Assembly: GCA_951213105.1 (NCBI GenBank)
Contig: OX578153.1
Span: forward strand, 53,102,520-53,166,519
DNA from: Amaurobius ferox
Taxonomy: Eukaryota; Arthropoda; Arachnida; Araneae; Amaurobiidae
Length of the DNA: 64,000 bases
Direction of reading: 5' to 3'
Shown piece after piece: positions 46,706 through 59,730 of this stretch. The notes beneath the pieces were generated by a model. The model was not told where the DNA came from, made no database searches, and saw nothing but the letters and a program-made list of their open reading frames with translations. Positions within the stretch are counted from its first letter, which is position 1. Each line of letters starts with the position of its first letter. The position numbers were made by a program, and so were the translations under genes.

Positions 46706-46867
46706 TCTTGTTATATTTGATATTATAATTTTTTGTGATTATGTTTGTAACATTTTGCTGTGCTCTATTAATGTAATACTATAGTAAACTTTTTTGTATG
46801 CTCTGTATGTTTTTATATTGTTTGAAAATAAATGAAATTTTTATCCATTTGTTGTTAATTGGTTTTT
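46706..46867. other. Short AT-rich spacer
   Basis: Nothing recognised. Confidence 0.4.
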
Positions 46868-47640
46868 TATTTACTTTCCCTATGTGCATAGTGACATATA
46901 AGGAAAGTGTTGTGACCGAGTCAAAAATTAAAGTTTTTGACGGAAGAGCATGTTTTAAGCATTCGTGAAATCGAATCAATTGTTTTTAAAGTGATGTGTG
47001 TGTGCATGAATGGAGATATCTCACAAACAAATGGAGCATGTTGGACAAATTTTGGTATAAAGTTTACATTTTTTATACCATAAATTTCATTTTTGTATAA
47101 AAATTACAATGGGTGAACACTAGAAGCCTATTGATTTTAAATGCAATCAAATGTTTGGAAGACAGCCAAATTTTCGAATGAAATTTTTAAAAAATCAGAA
47201 CTTTCAATAATGTTACACAAATAATCATTTCGTATGTAATTTTTCATTAAAAAACTAGTGACACAAATTTAAGAATGCTAGCATGACTCATTCTTGAGAT
47301 GTCATACTTTTTAAAATAAATTTATCAAAAAATTACATAAAATTAAGAAAAGTATTAACAGTTGTAAAATATGTTCACCTTTCATATATATATTATGTGT
47401 TAAATTTGTTAACATCGTAAAAAACTTAATTTTTTTATTATACTATATATCTCTAACAAATTGAGTAAATCGAATAACATTTAGTGCTATTATTTCAATC
47501 AATGAACATAGAGACCTATTAATTTTGGGAGTGAACAGACCACGGAGAAATCCCTCCATTTTTTGAACATTTATTTTAGAAAATAGAATAAGCAATATGA
47601 AATCATAATAACATATAAAGATGTTACAAAAATAGGTATT
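46868..47640 (-). mobile_element. Old, diverged family A relative, copy A16
   Basis: Hairpin start ACTTTCCCTATGTGCAT .. ACATATAAGGAAAGT, then GACCGAGTCAAAAATTAAAG and the same block order as A (AACACTAGAAGCCTATTG, ATTTTTCATTA, TTCACCTTTCATAT) to about 47460. Many substitutions and almost no TG tract. 47460-47640 is unalignable by eye. Confidence 0.7.
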
Positions 47641-47651
47641 TAATATGTGAT

Positions 47652-47969
47652 TTTTGTTTACATGTTGTTGTTGTTGTTGAAACCCAGACCGTCTGACCTA
47701 CCAGAAAGGTGTAAGGTAACTGTTTGGACGGTCGGGAAATGCCACCCAATTTAGACCGGAACCCAGTGGGGGAGGCATCCACAGGGACCGTACCCTCCTT
47801 CCCCTATCACCAACCTCTCGGAAGGACTTTCGGACCCACATGTTTAACGTGATCGTACTCCGCATGAACACGGCGGCAGTTTTGGCAGTGGCTGGAATCG
47901 AACCCGGGCCTACCGAGTGCAACTCCAGCGCGCTAACCAATGGGCTACCGCGCCCTTTTGTTTACATGT
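47652..47969 (-). mobile_element. Long tRNA-headed SINE, copy S1b, with 14-bp target-site duplications
   Basis: The element at 47666-47955 is flanked by TTTTGTTTACATGT at 47652-47665 and 47956-47969. The minus-strand head is GGGCGCGGTAGCCCATTGG with B box GGTTCGATTCC (47894-47904). The body matches S1a closely. The tail is (CAA)n. Confidence 0.92.
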
Positions 47970-48477
47970 GAATGCCATCTCATTTTTAAGACGTTAACAT
48001 GTTCTCAAGATTTTACCTTAATTGAAAAACATAAACTAAACTCACTATTATTAAAGGAATGAATATTTTGTACATACATAGTTTTAACCAGAAATCAATG
48101 GACACAATTCTTCATTATTTAGAAATTATCAAGAGCTGTTCTCGAGATACAGTGAAACTTATATATTTGTTTACAATTAGCCCTATGTCTCTGAAACAAA
48201 AAGTAAATAGAATAAAAATTTGTGTGATTTTTTGAAGTAATAAATGTCAGTTCCTAAGCTATTATCGGAGAACCAACGGCATCAAACTGCAGAAACATTT
48301 TCAATATTTCGAACATTCATTTTATATCAAAAAACTACTATAAAAATATAATTATGTTACACTTTATTAAAAAAATCATTTTATGTGTATTTTTTAGTTT
48401 AAAAGTGAATGCGACATAACTTCCAAAATGATATTTTCAGATCTTGCATGTTTTTGGTCTAAAATATTATTTATGTT
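47970..48477. other. AT-rich DNA, possibly an old repeat
   Basis: Phrases such as GTTCTCGAGATAC (around 48137) echo the family A core, but no alignment is convincing. Confidence 0.35.
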
Positions 48478-48617
48478 TATTACTTTCCTTATATACATAA
48501 TGTATAAGGAAAGTATTGTGACGGGGTCGAAAATTCGAATTTGAGTTTTCGACGGGAGAGTACGTTTCAAGCATCCCTGATCACGAATCAAACATTTTTG
48601 ACGTGATGTCTCTCTCT

Positions 48618-48656
<39 letters not shown>

Positions 48657-49360
48657 AGTGGGTCTGTGGAGACGATAACCGACGAACGAAGGGACCGATT
48701 CGAACGAAATTTGGTACAAAAATCACAAACCGTAAACACTGGAAGCCTATTGTTTTTATACGCAATCGAATGTTCAGAACCCCCATAAATTTTCAAATGA
48801 AATTTTGAAAAAATCGTCAAAAAAATCAAAACCACTAATAAAGTTACGCAAATAGACATTTCTTATGTAATTTTTCATTAGAAAATGATTGGCATAAATT
48901 TTAGAACGCTAACATGAACCGTTCTCGAGATATTGTACATTTTTCAAAAAAAATATCAAAAAGTCATATAAAATAAAATAAAAATATTTCCTATTGAGAA
49001 ACATGTTCACTTTTCATATGTAATACCATGCGATAAATTGAGTGACATCATTCTCGTGGATCTAACTCGTTCCATTCATGAAAAAAGATACTTTGAATAA
49101 TACTTTTGTATTTGAACGCCAATAGTCATTTATCTGCTGTAAGAATAACTTTTTTCTTAGTGCATAACGCTTGGCGAGATTTTGGCGACGAATTTGGCGG
49201 AATGTCGCCAACTTGGCGACTTTTTTGAAATGTTGCCAAATTAAAGAAAATCTCGCCAAATGGATAAAAATGAAGCTAAATCAATGAAAATGACGATTAA
49301 TTGTCGAAAATTCAATATCTTGGAAAGAATATTAGTTTCTACTATAAGAAAAACCTATTA
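48478..49360 (-). mobile_element. Family A repeat, copy A17, distal end missing
   Basis: Complete hairpin end, then a CTCTCTCT/TGTGTG tract (48609-48655), stopping at AAGAAAAACCTATT, where A18 begins in the same orientation. Unlike in the 38-41.8 kb nest, the last 65 bp do not reappear after A18, so they were lost. Confidence 0.85.
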
Positions 49361-49486
49361 CTTTCCTTATATACATAATGTATAAGGAAAGTATTGTGAC
49401 GGGGTCGAAAATTCGAATTCGATTTTTCGACGGGAGAGCACGTTTCAAGCATCCTTGATCACGAATCAAACATTTTTGAAGTGATA

Positions 49487-49522
<36 letters not shown>

Positions 49523-50268
49523 CCTGTGGTGACGATAACTGACGAACGAATGGACCGATTCAAACGAAATTTGGTACAAACATCACAATCCGTAAACACT
49601 GGAAGCCTATTGTTTTTATACGAAATCGAATGTTCAGAACCCCCCTAAATTTTCGAGTGAAATTTTGAAAAAATCGTCAAAAAATCAAAACCGCTAATAA
49701 AGTTACGCAAATAGACATTTCTTATGTAATTTTTTATTAGAAAACGATTGATTAAAATTTTAGAACGTTAACATGAACCATTCTCGAGATATTGCACATT
49801 TTTCAAAAAAATTATCGAAAAGTTATATAAAATAGAAAAAATATTTCCTATTGAGAAACATATTCACTTTTCATATGTAATACCATGCGATAAATTGGGT
49901 GACATCATTCTCGTGGATCTAGCTCGTTCCATTCATGAAAAAAAATGTTTTGAGTAATACTTTTGTATTTGAACGCCAATAGTCATTTATCTGCTGTAAG
50001 AATAACTTATTTCTCTTTCCATAACGCTTGGCGAGATTTTGGCGACGAATTTGGCGGAATGTCGCCAACTTGGCGACATTTTTAATTGTTGCCAAATTGA
50101 TAAAAATGACGCTAAATCAATGAAAATGACGAGTAATTGAAGAAAATTCAATATTTTGAAAACAATATAAGTATCTACTATAAGAATAACATTTTTTTTA
50201 ACTGTAAAAGTAGTAAATTCATTGCATTATATAAGGAAAGTCATGTGTTGCCCACATCAGATTTTTAG
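49361..50268 (-). mobile_element. Family A repeat, copy A18
   Basis: Full length from ACTTTCCTTATATACAT to GTTGCCCACATCAGATTTTT. A single uninterrupted TG tract lies at 49487-49519. Confidence 0.88.
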
Positions 50269-53200
50269 TTATGTAATCAGTAACAACAATAAGCCTACTG
50301 ATTTCCAGTGAGATAACATAATATGTACTATTGTTTTCCCTCCAATTCAAAATTTGGGAATCTACAGAATAATACAGATTTATAAAAAAATAAATGTTAC
50401 TACATTGTTTTAAAGCTTCTACAGCAATATAAGCAGAGGCATATTTTGAAATTCAATTTTTGGACGAATTCAGTTCTAAATTAAGCTCATATCAATCTTA
50501 GGGGATTTAAGTTAGAGGTGAATCCTTTATGAGCTCTGGCCTGGCCCGTGAGCTTAGGCCCAGTGTTTTTTTTTTCAGGCATACATCTGAGAGGGGCATT
50601 TTATATTAACCTAGTTTCTATTTACGTGACAACATTTAGATTTATTAATATAAGGTAAATAGAAAATTAGCTTTTCTCTTAAGTTTCATTGCCCCCCCCC
50701 CCCAAAAAAAAAAAAATCCTGAAAGAAACTCCCTTATATATGTTCCTGAATATAAGCAAAATTTCCAATGGATTAAAAGCTGTTAACTAAAATATTTTTG
50801 CATGTAACAGAGTGGGGCATTATTGTGAAAATTAAGTCAAGTGTTCAAATTTTTCATCTGTAGAAGTTTGTATTACTGCTGTTAAAAACTTATCATTATA
50901 TTTTGAGGGGGGGGGGAATGTAGCTTCTCTGAATATTATACAGAGTGTCCCAAAAAGATTGAAAAACACTTTAATTATTTACCTGTTGGAGATAAGTGGG
51001 CATAGTAAATTGCAAAAATGTTGAAAGTAAGGTAGGAAATATGCCTACGTTAATGAAATAGTCCTCCCATTAATTTTCAAAAAGTTGCACTTTTTAAATT
51101 TCTTTACGACCCCCTTAGACACATTTAGAAACATATATTCTTAAACTTCTTTTTAGAACATCAATTTAAATATTTTAATAGAATGAATAACAATGTCATT
51201 TAGATTACTTTAGGAATTTGCACGTGATTGTGAATTTTAAGTTTCTTGATAATGTATATTCCATATGAAGAACAAGTGTACTGCAAGTACACAATAAAAT
51301 TGGAAGTACAATTCATTAAATGAAGAGTTTAAATCCAAATGGGCCTAAATTACTTTCTCTTGGGTATCATGTTGCAGCAGCGGCGTTACAGCTCCTAGTA
51401 AGTGACTTTAGAAAGGTAACAGTAGGTGGCAATATTGCACTGTATTATACAAGACGAATGAGTGAAAGTGATTTAGGCCCTTTCGGAATTAAGCTCTTCA
51501 AATGTTCAATGGCCTTGTAATATGATAGAACTTTCGTAACGCGATAAGAGAAAATGAAAAAAATTAAACTCTGTTACAAATGAATGTGCAAAATTTTCAG
51601 ATCATATTCTTGTTTTGGTATTAGTACAGCAGTTGAAATAATGTTTAATACCAAAATCAATGTTTATTCAACAATTTTATCAAAAGCGGTTTGAATGATA
51701 ATGAAGAAAAAATAAATCCCTATCAAGTGTATACATCGAACATAACAAAATGTTTACATTATTTGAATGGCAGCATATATCGAATATATATATTTGGATA
51801 CACATTGTTTTTTCATATGCAACTTGTCCATCCGGTTGTTTTGAGACCAGATATAGATTACAATTTGTAAACAAATGTTTAAAATTTTAAATATTTTTTA
51901 GTATTTTAAATTTTCTAAATTTAAATTAACTATTTTTAAATACGTATTAAGTTTTAACATTTAAATTCTTTAAAAGCATACAGAAATATCAAAATAAGAA
52001 AGAATAGGTGAACTCATATATACACATAAAATTCATTTTCAAGAAAGCTGTGACAGTAAATACGTAAAGTATCTCTGCTTTAGAGTGGGAAGAAATTTTG
52101 TTAACTATTACATATTAAAATTTGTTATTAAAATGAGTCTTAAGCTGATGTTCAAATTTTCAATATATCGTATCAAAAGAAAATTTAATATGTTATTTTA
52201 TAAAAATATTAAAATATGTAAGTGCATATTTTAATAGTTAATAATCTTAATTGGAATTCATTTGTGTTTGCAGTCCTTGATTTAAATCTATAAAGGGTTC
52301 AAAATTAGTGGTTGTTAAATTTTGTACCTATATATTTTATTTTGGTGGAGATTTTAGATACCTAACTGTTCTGCCTTTCTTCATATGCATGATGCAAATT
52401 CCATTTGATCCATTTATTTCTCCATCTAACAATCTAACTAATTCATACCATGGATTATATGCAATCATGCAGCACAGCGGGTTAAAGGCAGGTCTGCTAA
52501 TAAAAGATGATTTATTTTGTGAGTTGAATAATGAAAACGAAATAAATAATTTGGAAATTGCACCCAAATAAGACATTTTGGTAACTGGGGAAATTGGTTA
52601 GATGCCATTGTTGCGTGACTTTATGCTCCTCCTTTCTAACCCTGCATATATAATGCATTTATTTACGTTATGTTGAAAAGGGCTTATTTACCATTTCCCA
52701 AATGATAACAAGTTTAATCATAATTACATTGTTTAACCCTTTGAGTCCCAAGCTCATTTTCTCGGTACTACCTCAGAACCCCTAAGACGGCCGAACAGAA
52801 CATTGCCATTTCCGACCCTCTTGGAAGATAATGACGCTTGAGTAAACACACGCCTTTCCTCTTCTACGCGAATATCCTCAAAGGAGAGGGGAGGGTTAAT
52901 AGGTTTCAGAAAAGGGTTGTTTGCTGTCAATGACTCTTTTGAGTGACATATTTTTAAAAAATCACTTGTTTGGCGAATAATTAGTAAACATTTTACTTCG
53001 TTAGACAATATATTTTACTTAGTAGGTTGGATTAAAATAAACCAATTTCTGAAGTTGTGTAGCAGAAAAAAGAAATATATATATATATGTATATATATTA
53101 AATGTTTGTTTGGATTTTTGCACATTTTTTAAACAAAAAATTACTTCTTTTTCAAAGTGCATTATAGTATTTTTAAACTTATTTGTTGGCTAAGCGTGGG

Positions 53201-56041
53201 GCCTCCCGATTTAATGGCGGTTATGAGGCTAAACATCCTTCAGACAATGTATGCTAATAAACCAATGTAATTACTCTCTCTATGTGAAGGGTTATGACAC
53301 ACTTAACCACCCGTTGCTACAATACCATTCATTTTAGAGAAGTATACTCAGACCTTATCTATAATTTTTCATTTTAATCAAAAATACTTTCTACATTTTT
53401 ACTTTATAATATTACAAACATGTTGTTTTCTTGATTTTTGACAAGAAATTATGTGTTAAAATCTTTCGCCCATATTTCCGATACTTTTGTTCCACCCTCA
53501 AACTCTCCCTCTCTATATATGTGATGTGGACAAAATAACTCAAGGAAGAATGCACGTATCACTATGAAAAGTTTTGCATTCGTACATTATGAAAAAAAAA
53601 ACTAAAAAATAAAAATAAATATAATAATTCGCATTATTAAAACAAGAATGTTTCGAAATTTATGAGTTTTAAGTTGTTATTATTCACACACAAAAAAACA
53701 AATATGAATGCGTAATCCTTGGGGATGCTCTATTGATGGGTTCACTATGAACTTAGCCGTTGCAGCCTCGGGTAGCTTGACTTAAATGCTGAAGAAACTG
53801 AAGATGATTACGTGGCAGAACTAAATTTGTCGGTTCGCAAATTCTGCGCATAATAAGTTTTTATTATTGTCATTGTAAATATCAGTTATTTCATGGGACG
53901 CGTAATAAATACGAAACCGGTTCATGGATGCTTTTATGTAATACAAACACTGTTGTTAAGATCCTTCATAATCAGAATTTTTATACTATATTCTTTGATG
54001 TCCATGTGTTGTGATTGTATATTGATGTTTACTTAGGATTATGGAAGGAGTGTGGTGTCAATACTATAGATTAAGAAATACACATTTTAATTTTCATAGA
54101 AGGGTTTATTAATTTTTTATCTAACATTTTACATTCCCAAATTCCCATTTTTTGAAAATTTCACAAACCACCTGATCTTGTAATATCTCTATTTGCCTGT
54201 ACTTAAATGTTTATTTTCTCTGAACTTAGATTTTAAAGATGTTTTATTGATTCAAATTTTCAAATATTTATGCTTAAAATATGAATGCTTAAAATACAAT
54301 CTTCGGAAAACTATAATCTTTGGAAATAAAGTAATAAACATTCGTATATATGGTTTCATATTTTTAAGATTTGTGAAAGGCGAAATTAATTGCGTTCTAA
54401 AGTCGTAACTTTCCTCAATCGGAAAAGTTTCCATCAAAAGAACTGAAATTATAATCCCCTTTATCTCTATAGAGATAAAGGGGATGTAACACCCGGACTT
54501 GTGGGATTTTAGCAGACAACAGCACATCTCCTCCTACCAAACAAACAAATTCTAGACCGTCTGTGCCCTCAAGTCTGTGCTTTGACAAGCTTATTTTTAA
54601 GAAATACTTGATTTACGGTATCGGCAATTTAACTAACTGCATCCAGCACCCAGAAGCCCAGATATCGGCTGAACTGACTTAAAAGAAGCGGTGTAATTTA
54701 TCTCTGAATAAGTTGTTGTATGTCTTTGTACATGGTGGCTATATAAAGAAAGCTGGAGAACAATATGCATTGTTGTATATATGTGGGCTAGGCAGGTTGC
54801 TTCCAGGGCTATGGAAGTAATATATAGCCCAGGATTGCTTCAAGGAGTCAGTTGCTTTTATGAGTCTGTTATATATTTCAAAAGGGTGTCATGCTTTGTC
54901 GGAAATGGACTGCAGTCATTTATTTTGGAGCATCTTGTAAAATGAGGTCCAAACCTGAGGCTGAATAATAATACTCTTGTGCGATGTCTGTGACTGTAAA
55001 AATAGGTTTCTCACGGATCCACTGAACTTTGGCAAAGAAAAGGGAACCAAATTATAAAACGGTTCAAGCGGTGGTTTGCCTTACAGGGTACAAATATAAA
55101 GGAATATATCCCCCCCTCTCTTAAAAGTGTCTGAAAACCTACGATTTATTGAGGAATAAGTCTTGGTTTTTTTAAGTCTCCTTCAAAATGTTTGTTCTTG
55201 TAGAATTTTTTAAAAAACATTTTAAATTTTAGATTTTGAAGGAGAAACTTCCTTTTTTGTAAAGCATATCTGTATGTCTATGAGGTGTAAACGGTACATG
55301 AAGGGTAAACGTTACGTAAAATCTTATCCCCACTAGCAACCAGCATCTGTTATTCATATAACTAACTTATCATGAAATAAATATAATTAAAATTCAGATA
55401 ACTAAGTCATCTGAATATACAGTAGGTTTTATGATTAAAACAAAATATTGGTGCCACCATGAAATTTTATATATGCTAAGGTTATGTAAGGATTGGTATA
55501 TATACATATATATATATAATACCCGTAGTCCAAAATTTAAGGTTTTCTTGAAATTATCTTTCTATGTAGAAGAATGAGTTACTGTATATGGTTCTAAAGT
55601 GGAACAATCATGTAATAATATGGTCTATACAGAAAAATAATTGTGTTAACTGCGCTATACATATAAATAGTATTAAAATTATAGATGTAGCCCAGATTTC
55701 GAAAAAAGGGGATTATGATCGAAAGAATGACATCAATAAATTTTTTTTTTCAATTAACATAACTTTTCCTCCAAATAGGGGGGGGGGGGGTATGACCCAA
55801 ATTCCATTTACCTACATCAGTAAAAATCGACCTTGCAGGTAAAATTAAGGGGTTAAAGTGAATAATTATTTTTTATATGTTATATAGTGTTCTGTAAAGA
55901 ACTCATGTTTTAGGTGAGAACCAAAGCATCAAATTTTGGTTCGCTTGACAACGCTTTGAGCTACTGCGATCATTATCCTTCCTGATATATTTTTGGTGGA
56001 TATAAAATATAACAGGAAATATATAAAATTGGAGTTTAGTA
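50269..56041. other. AT-rich DNA without supported genes
   Basis: Read on both strands; no exon with matching splice sites and a known motif was found. Small features: C-run/A-run at 50692-50715, G-runs at 50904-50914 and 55780-55790, TA-rich tracts at 53075-53099 and 55497-55519, and a 32-bp perfect palindrome at 54454-54485. The ORFs at 51320, 52308, 52754 (minus), 54193 and 55588 have no recognisable domain. Confidence 0.5.
54454..54485. repeat. 32-bp perfect palindrome
   Basis: ATCCCCTTTATCTCTA is followed directly by its reverse complement, with no spacer. Could be a hairpin or a join of two inverted element ends. Confidence 0.92.
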
Positions 56042-56221
56042 AATTGGGTGATATTATTCATGTATATTCCCATAGGTCTCACAGACCGTCTGAACAACAT
56101 ACTAAAATTTCATTTTGATAAAGTCATTTATACGCCAATTATCATGCGAATGGGCAGACAGACATACAGACATAATGAACAAAGTCATAAACACATTCAA
56201 CTATGTTGTAAAGTGTTAAAA
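56042..56221 (+). mobile_element. Family D fragment, copy D4, inverted
   Basis: Reverse complement of the D start: CCCATAGGTCTCACAGACCG, AACATACTAAAATTTCATTT, CAGACAGACATACAGACA, ending in the hairpin AACAAAGTCATAAACAC .. AAGTGTTAAA. Only the hairpin-side 180 bp. Confidence 0.8.
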
Positions 56222-58560
56222 ATTCAAGATTGTTTTTATCTGCCTTACTCTCATACCAGTCATCTTCTTCCGATTCAGTGCAATCCGATTCATCAGTATC
56301 ATTAAATAAGATTGCATCTAACTCATCCTGTGTTAAAATTTTACAAAACGCTCATTTCAAACCGAATTCGAAAACAAACGAATAAAAGTTAAGAAGCAGA
56401 AGTAGAAGCATAGTTCTTAAAATATGAAAGTAAAGGAAAACTCTTACTTCATCCTATCAAAAGTATCCATGGAGTTAGACAGGTAGTCCCTTTGCCTCCA
56501 TAATGATATCTCAAACACTAATTATTTTATTCAAGTTTTTGTTCAACAATGAAATTATATATTATTTGATCTAAAGTTAATTTAATTTAAATAAATATAT
56601 GGTTTTTATTTTTATAGAGGGTCGTATAACAATGAATCCACATATGTATGGTGATATTAAAAATGTAAGAGCGATACTGATTGTGAGACAAACAAAACTA
56701 AATACTAGGGAATATTAATGTTTAAAAATGACTCGCACTCTAGAGATTGTGTAGTAAATTACTAACAGATAGTGAGCATTAAAAGACACTAGAGCGTAGA
56801 TGCTCTGCATGGATAGATCTAGTGTATAAAATTTTGTTCAAAATATTGCCTTTTTATGCTACAATACAAACCGGTAGTAATTAAAGTTTCAATTTTACAA
56901 TTATACACTAAACAATATGGTCACTTGGAACTTCCCATGCTGATATATTTCAGCAATTACTTTTCTTAACAGAAAAGTTATCCTTTACGAGCAAGAGATT
57001 TCAATTTTAAACTCTATATAGAGAACAACTTAGCTGGCCAGTATGCAGTTTACAAATATGAAAAGGAGAACACTTCAAGTACAACTATAATGTTGATAAA
57101 ACTTCATAACTTAATATTTACAAATTAACCTATTGTTTACAACTTAACCTAACATTTAAAAATCTAACCTAATATTTAATCTAAATATTAACATAATATT
57201 TACAAATTTAAGCATAATTTAAAAAAACTAACAATATATGTCATTCAATTTCAAGCATTGAACATATTAAAAGCTAGCAAAATTATCTTCTATGCCAAAG
57301 AATTCAATTATGATCTATGGGCAAAGAAGAAACTCAGCTGGCAAGTATATGTAAATTATTTTACAGTATGAACAAATTTTAAAAAGTAATCATTTCAGTA
57401 AAAAACTAATGTGTAAAAATAAAATGATAAATATATTAAATTAGCAATGCATTTATCCTACGTCTAACTATTAAGAAATTTTGAAAACTTTGTTCCAAAC
57501 GAAAAAATTAACGTACATATAGATAATAACGAAAAAGTTTTGCCAGAATAATTAATAACATTTTACGTGTTGTTATTTGTTCTTCATAAATACTGAAAAA
57601 GTTATACCATATATTTCTTCATTTACAGCCAGCACACACGACATATAAACGTACTACAAAAAGCACTATTTGGTTTGGTTTATTTCACAGAAGGAAAAAA
57701 ATGGTAAATTTGGCTGGTAAAGTTTACTGCATTGTTTTTCAATTGCATAGCAAATGCAAGGGCATCACAGCATTGGCGCGTTATTGGGATTTTCGCCAAG
57801 GACCGATGTCAGCGCCACCTGGCGGCCATCCTGGGTTCTGTACGCACTACCTATTCTGAATACGCAGCATGGGGTGCTTTGTGTAAAAAGATGCTGGTAT
57901 GCATTGTTATGAAGATTGGCAAATAATTGATCAATTACATATGCAATATAATCTTTACATATATAGCTATCATTAAAATTTTTTAACCCCCCTCCCCCGA
58001 AAAAGAAACACAAAAAGTTGAGATTTTATAAAGAGCAAAAATTTATTAATGTTCATTTAGCCTTTCTGATATTTAACAAAATGTGCACTCTTTTAGTGTA
58101 CGCTTATACAGGATTGATAAGAATTTTATAGTTTTGTAAATAATTCTTGAATTCTAGATTACTGTTAAAAGGAAATACGCGTTATTATACATAATTAAAA
58201 AATAACACTTACTTGATTGATACTTTGTTAAAAAAATTATATCCAGCATAATAACCATAATAATATTTGCGTAAAGAAAGAAAAAAGGATGTAACAATGG
58301 GGATATGACTTTGGGTGTTACCTATCACATTGGCCTGCCTCTTGCCCTGCCCGTGCGCACTACGAGAACCTTGTCTCAATATATGTGCCTGCATCAGTGT
58401 TAGCTGAATCCCTACCTTATCTCTAGTTTTATATTCGATTTATGCTTTGGAGCTTATTAACTGTAATCTCGATTGTGATTGCTGCTTGCTATGGCAACAA
58501 GATTATAGCAAGCAAGTTACTAGACCGGTACAAAAAATTAAAATACAACTAAAAGTTGAT
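56222..58560. other. AT-rich intergenic DNA upstream of the reductase-like gene
   Basis: No gene supported. A GC-richer island lies at 57770-57880. 58320-58510 contains a GCTATGGCAACA motif resembling half of an RFX X-box; function unknown. Confidence 0.4.
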
Positions 58561-58595
58561 ATAAGCTTTTGACAGGATAAGGAAGAAGGAAGTTT

Positions 58596-58601
58596 TCAGT
58601 C
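58596..58601 (+). promoter_or_regulatory. Candidate initiator (TCAGTC) for the reductase-like gene
   Basis: TCAGTC fits the arthropod Inr consensus TCAKTY and would put transcription start at 58598, 26 bp before the ATG. No TATA box was seen. This is a six-base match only. Confidence 0.3.
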
Positions 58602-58623
58602 TGTTGGCGCACTTCATTCGAAA

Positions 58624-58741
58624 ATGACGCTTAAAATTGTGTTGTTTTTAGGTTCTGTTCGTGAAGGTAGAAATTGTACTCGAGTGGGAAATTTCATAAA
58701 GAAGCAGATTGAAGCAAAAAACCACAATGTAACAGTGTTTG
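58624..58741 (+). CDS. NAD(P)H-dependent FMN reductase-like protein, first coding exon
   Basis: Encodes 39 codons plus one base: MTLKIVLFLGSVREGRNCTR, then VGNFIKKQIEAKNHNVTVF. A hydrophobic first strand (residues 4-9) leads into GSVREGR (10-16), the phosphate-binding loop of the flavodoxin-like NADPH-dependent FMN/quinone reductase family (PF03358), followed by an amphipathic helix and a second strand ending VTVF. In family members this strand is usually followed by Asp-Pro, and the split codon here starts with G, which fits Asp. The donor is TTTG|GTAATT. This is a soluble cytosolic flavoenzyme in other organisms. The rest of the gene is not identified in the remaining 5 kb, so intron 1 is long. 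A retained fragment of a pseudogene cannot be excluded. Confidence 0.75.
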
Positions 58742-59730
58742 GTAATTATTAATAATTTCATTTGCTAAAATTTGATCTAATTTGTATTTTTGTAGTTCCA
58801 CATGAATTGTAATTTGTTTATAAATCCGTAGATTCTATTGGGCACAGTTGTAAAATGTCAATATAGCACAGTTCAGTACTCATATATGCCAATATAGCAC
58901 AACTCATTACTCAAATATTCCAATATAGCACAGCTTATTACTCAAATATGCCGATATAGTCACAAAAGGTCTTGAAGGTCATTTTACTTCAGCAACATTA
59001 CCATGTCGGATAATCGTTTTTTTTTAAAATAACTTTCTCATAACTTTTAATTTCGAACTCAAAGAAATCGGCCCTCTCTTGAACGTTTTGAATTCAAGAT
59101 TTTAATGCACCTATAGAATTTTTCTCAGGAGGGGGCAAACTCAATAATATAATGCACACTAGCTTTATGCTCACATTTGTGACCTTGAAAGTCCAGGGGA
59201 AGCCAAGTGCCCCATTTTACCATCCCTTAAGGGTGTAATATTTTAAGACCTAGTATATATTTTAAACTTTTTAAAATTTCTTTCAGAGGGAGATTTGCAT
59301 AGGCTGAAATATCATATTCTAGCCCAGCTAAACAGTAAATAAGCTCTCTGGCCTCAGCTTACAAATATATTCTGCAGGCTAATGCTAGAGCTTGACCCAG
59401 CCCAAAAGTCTGCAGGATTCAGCCTGTGTTGTTTATATATATATATATATGGGTATATATATATATATATTTGGGTATATATATATATACCCAAATTATA
59501 AATCTGAACCATTTATTTGTTCAGAATTATGTAAAAGTTGTTTTTTAAGATTTTCTCTTTGCATTGCTAAATAAAATAGCTAAATTTTCATTATGATACT
59601 CATTATATTTATAATATTTATTAATAGCTTTTCAATATATGGACCTTGTCAGAGGCTGAAACTTTACAGGTATGCATACCACAACTCAAGAGCAAATGCA
59701 TATATTGCCATATTGCCTTGAAATTTTGGG
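58742..59730 (+). other. Intron of the reductase-like gene
   Basis: AT-rich. Three phrased copies of CCAATATAGCACARCTYATTACTCAAATAT lie at about 58858-58950. A TA tract at 59434-59492 ends in the palindrome ATTTGGGTATATATATATATACCCAAAT (59469-59496). No second exon found. Confidence 0.5.

Noticed and set aside
50939..50960. ACAGAGTGTCCCAAAAAG, similar to transposon-end words common in arthropods
   Set aside because: No inverted partner or coding remnant could be located nearby.
52733..52749. TTAACCCTTTGAGTCCC resembling a piggyBac-type terminus
   Set aside because: I could not find a matching inverted end followed by TTAA within a few kilobases. A single 17-bp match is not enough.
57812..57828. 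GCGCCACCTGGCGGCCA as a CTCF-like insulator site
   Set aside because: Mismatches at core positions of the consensus; isolated match without other support.
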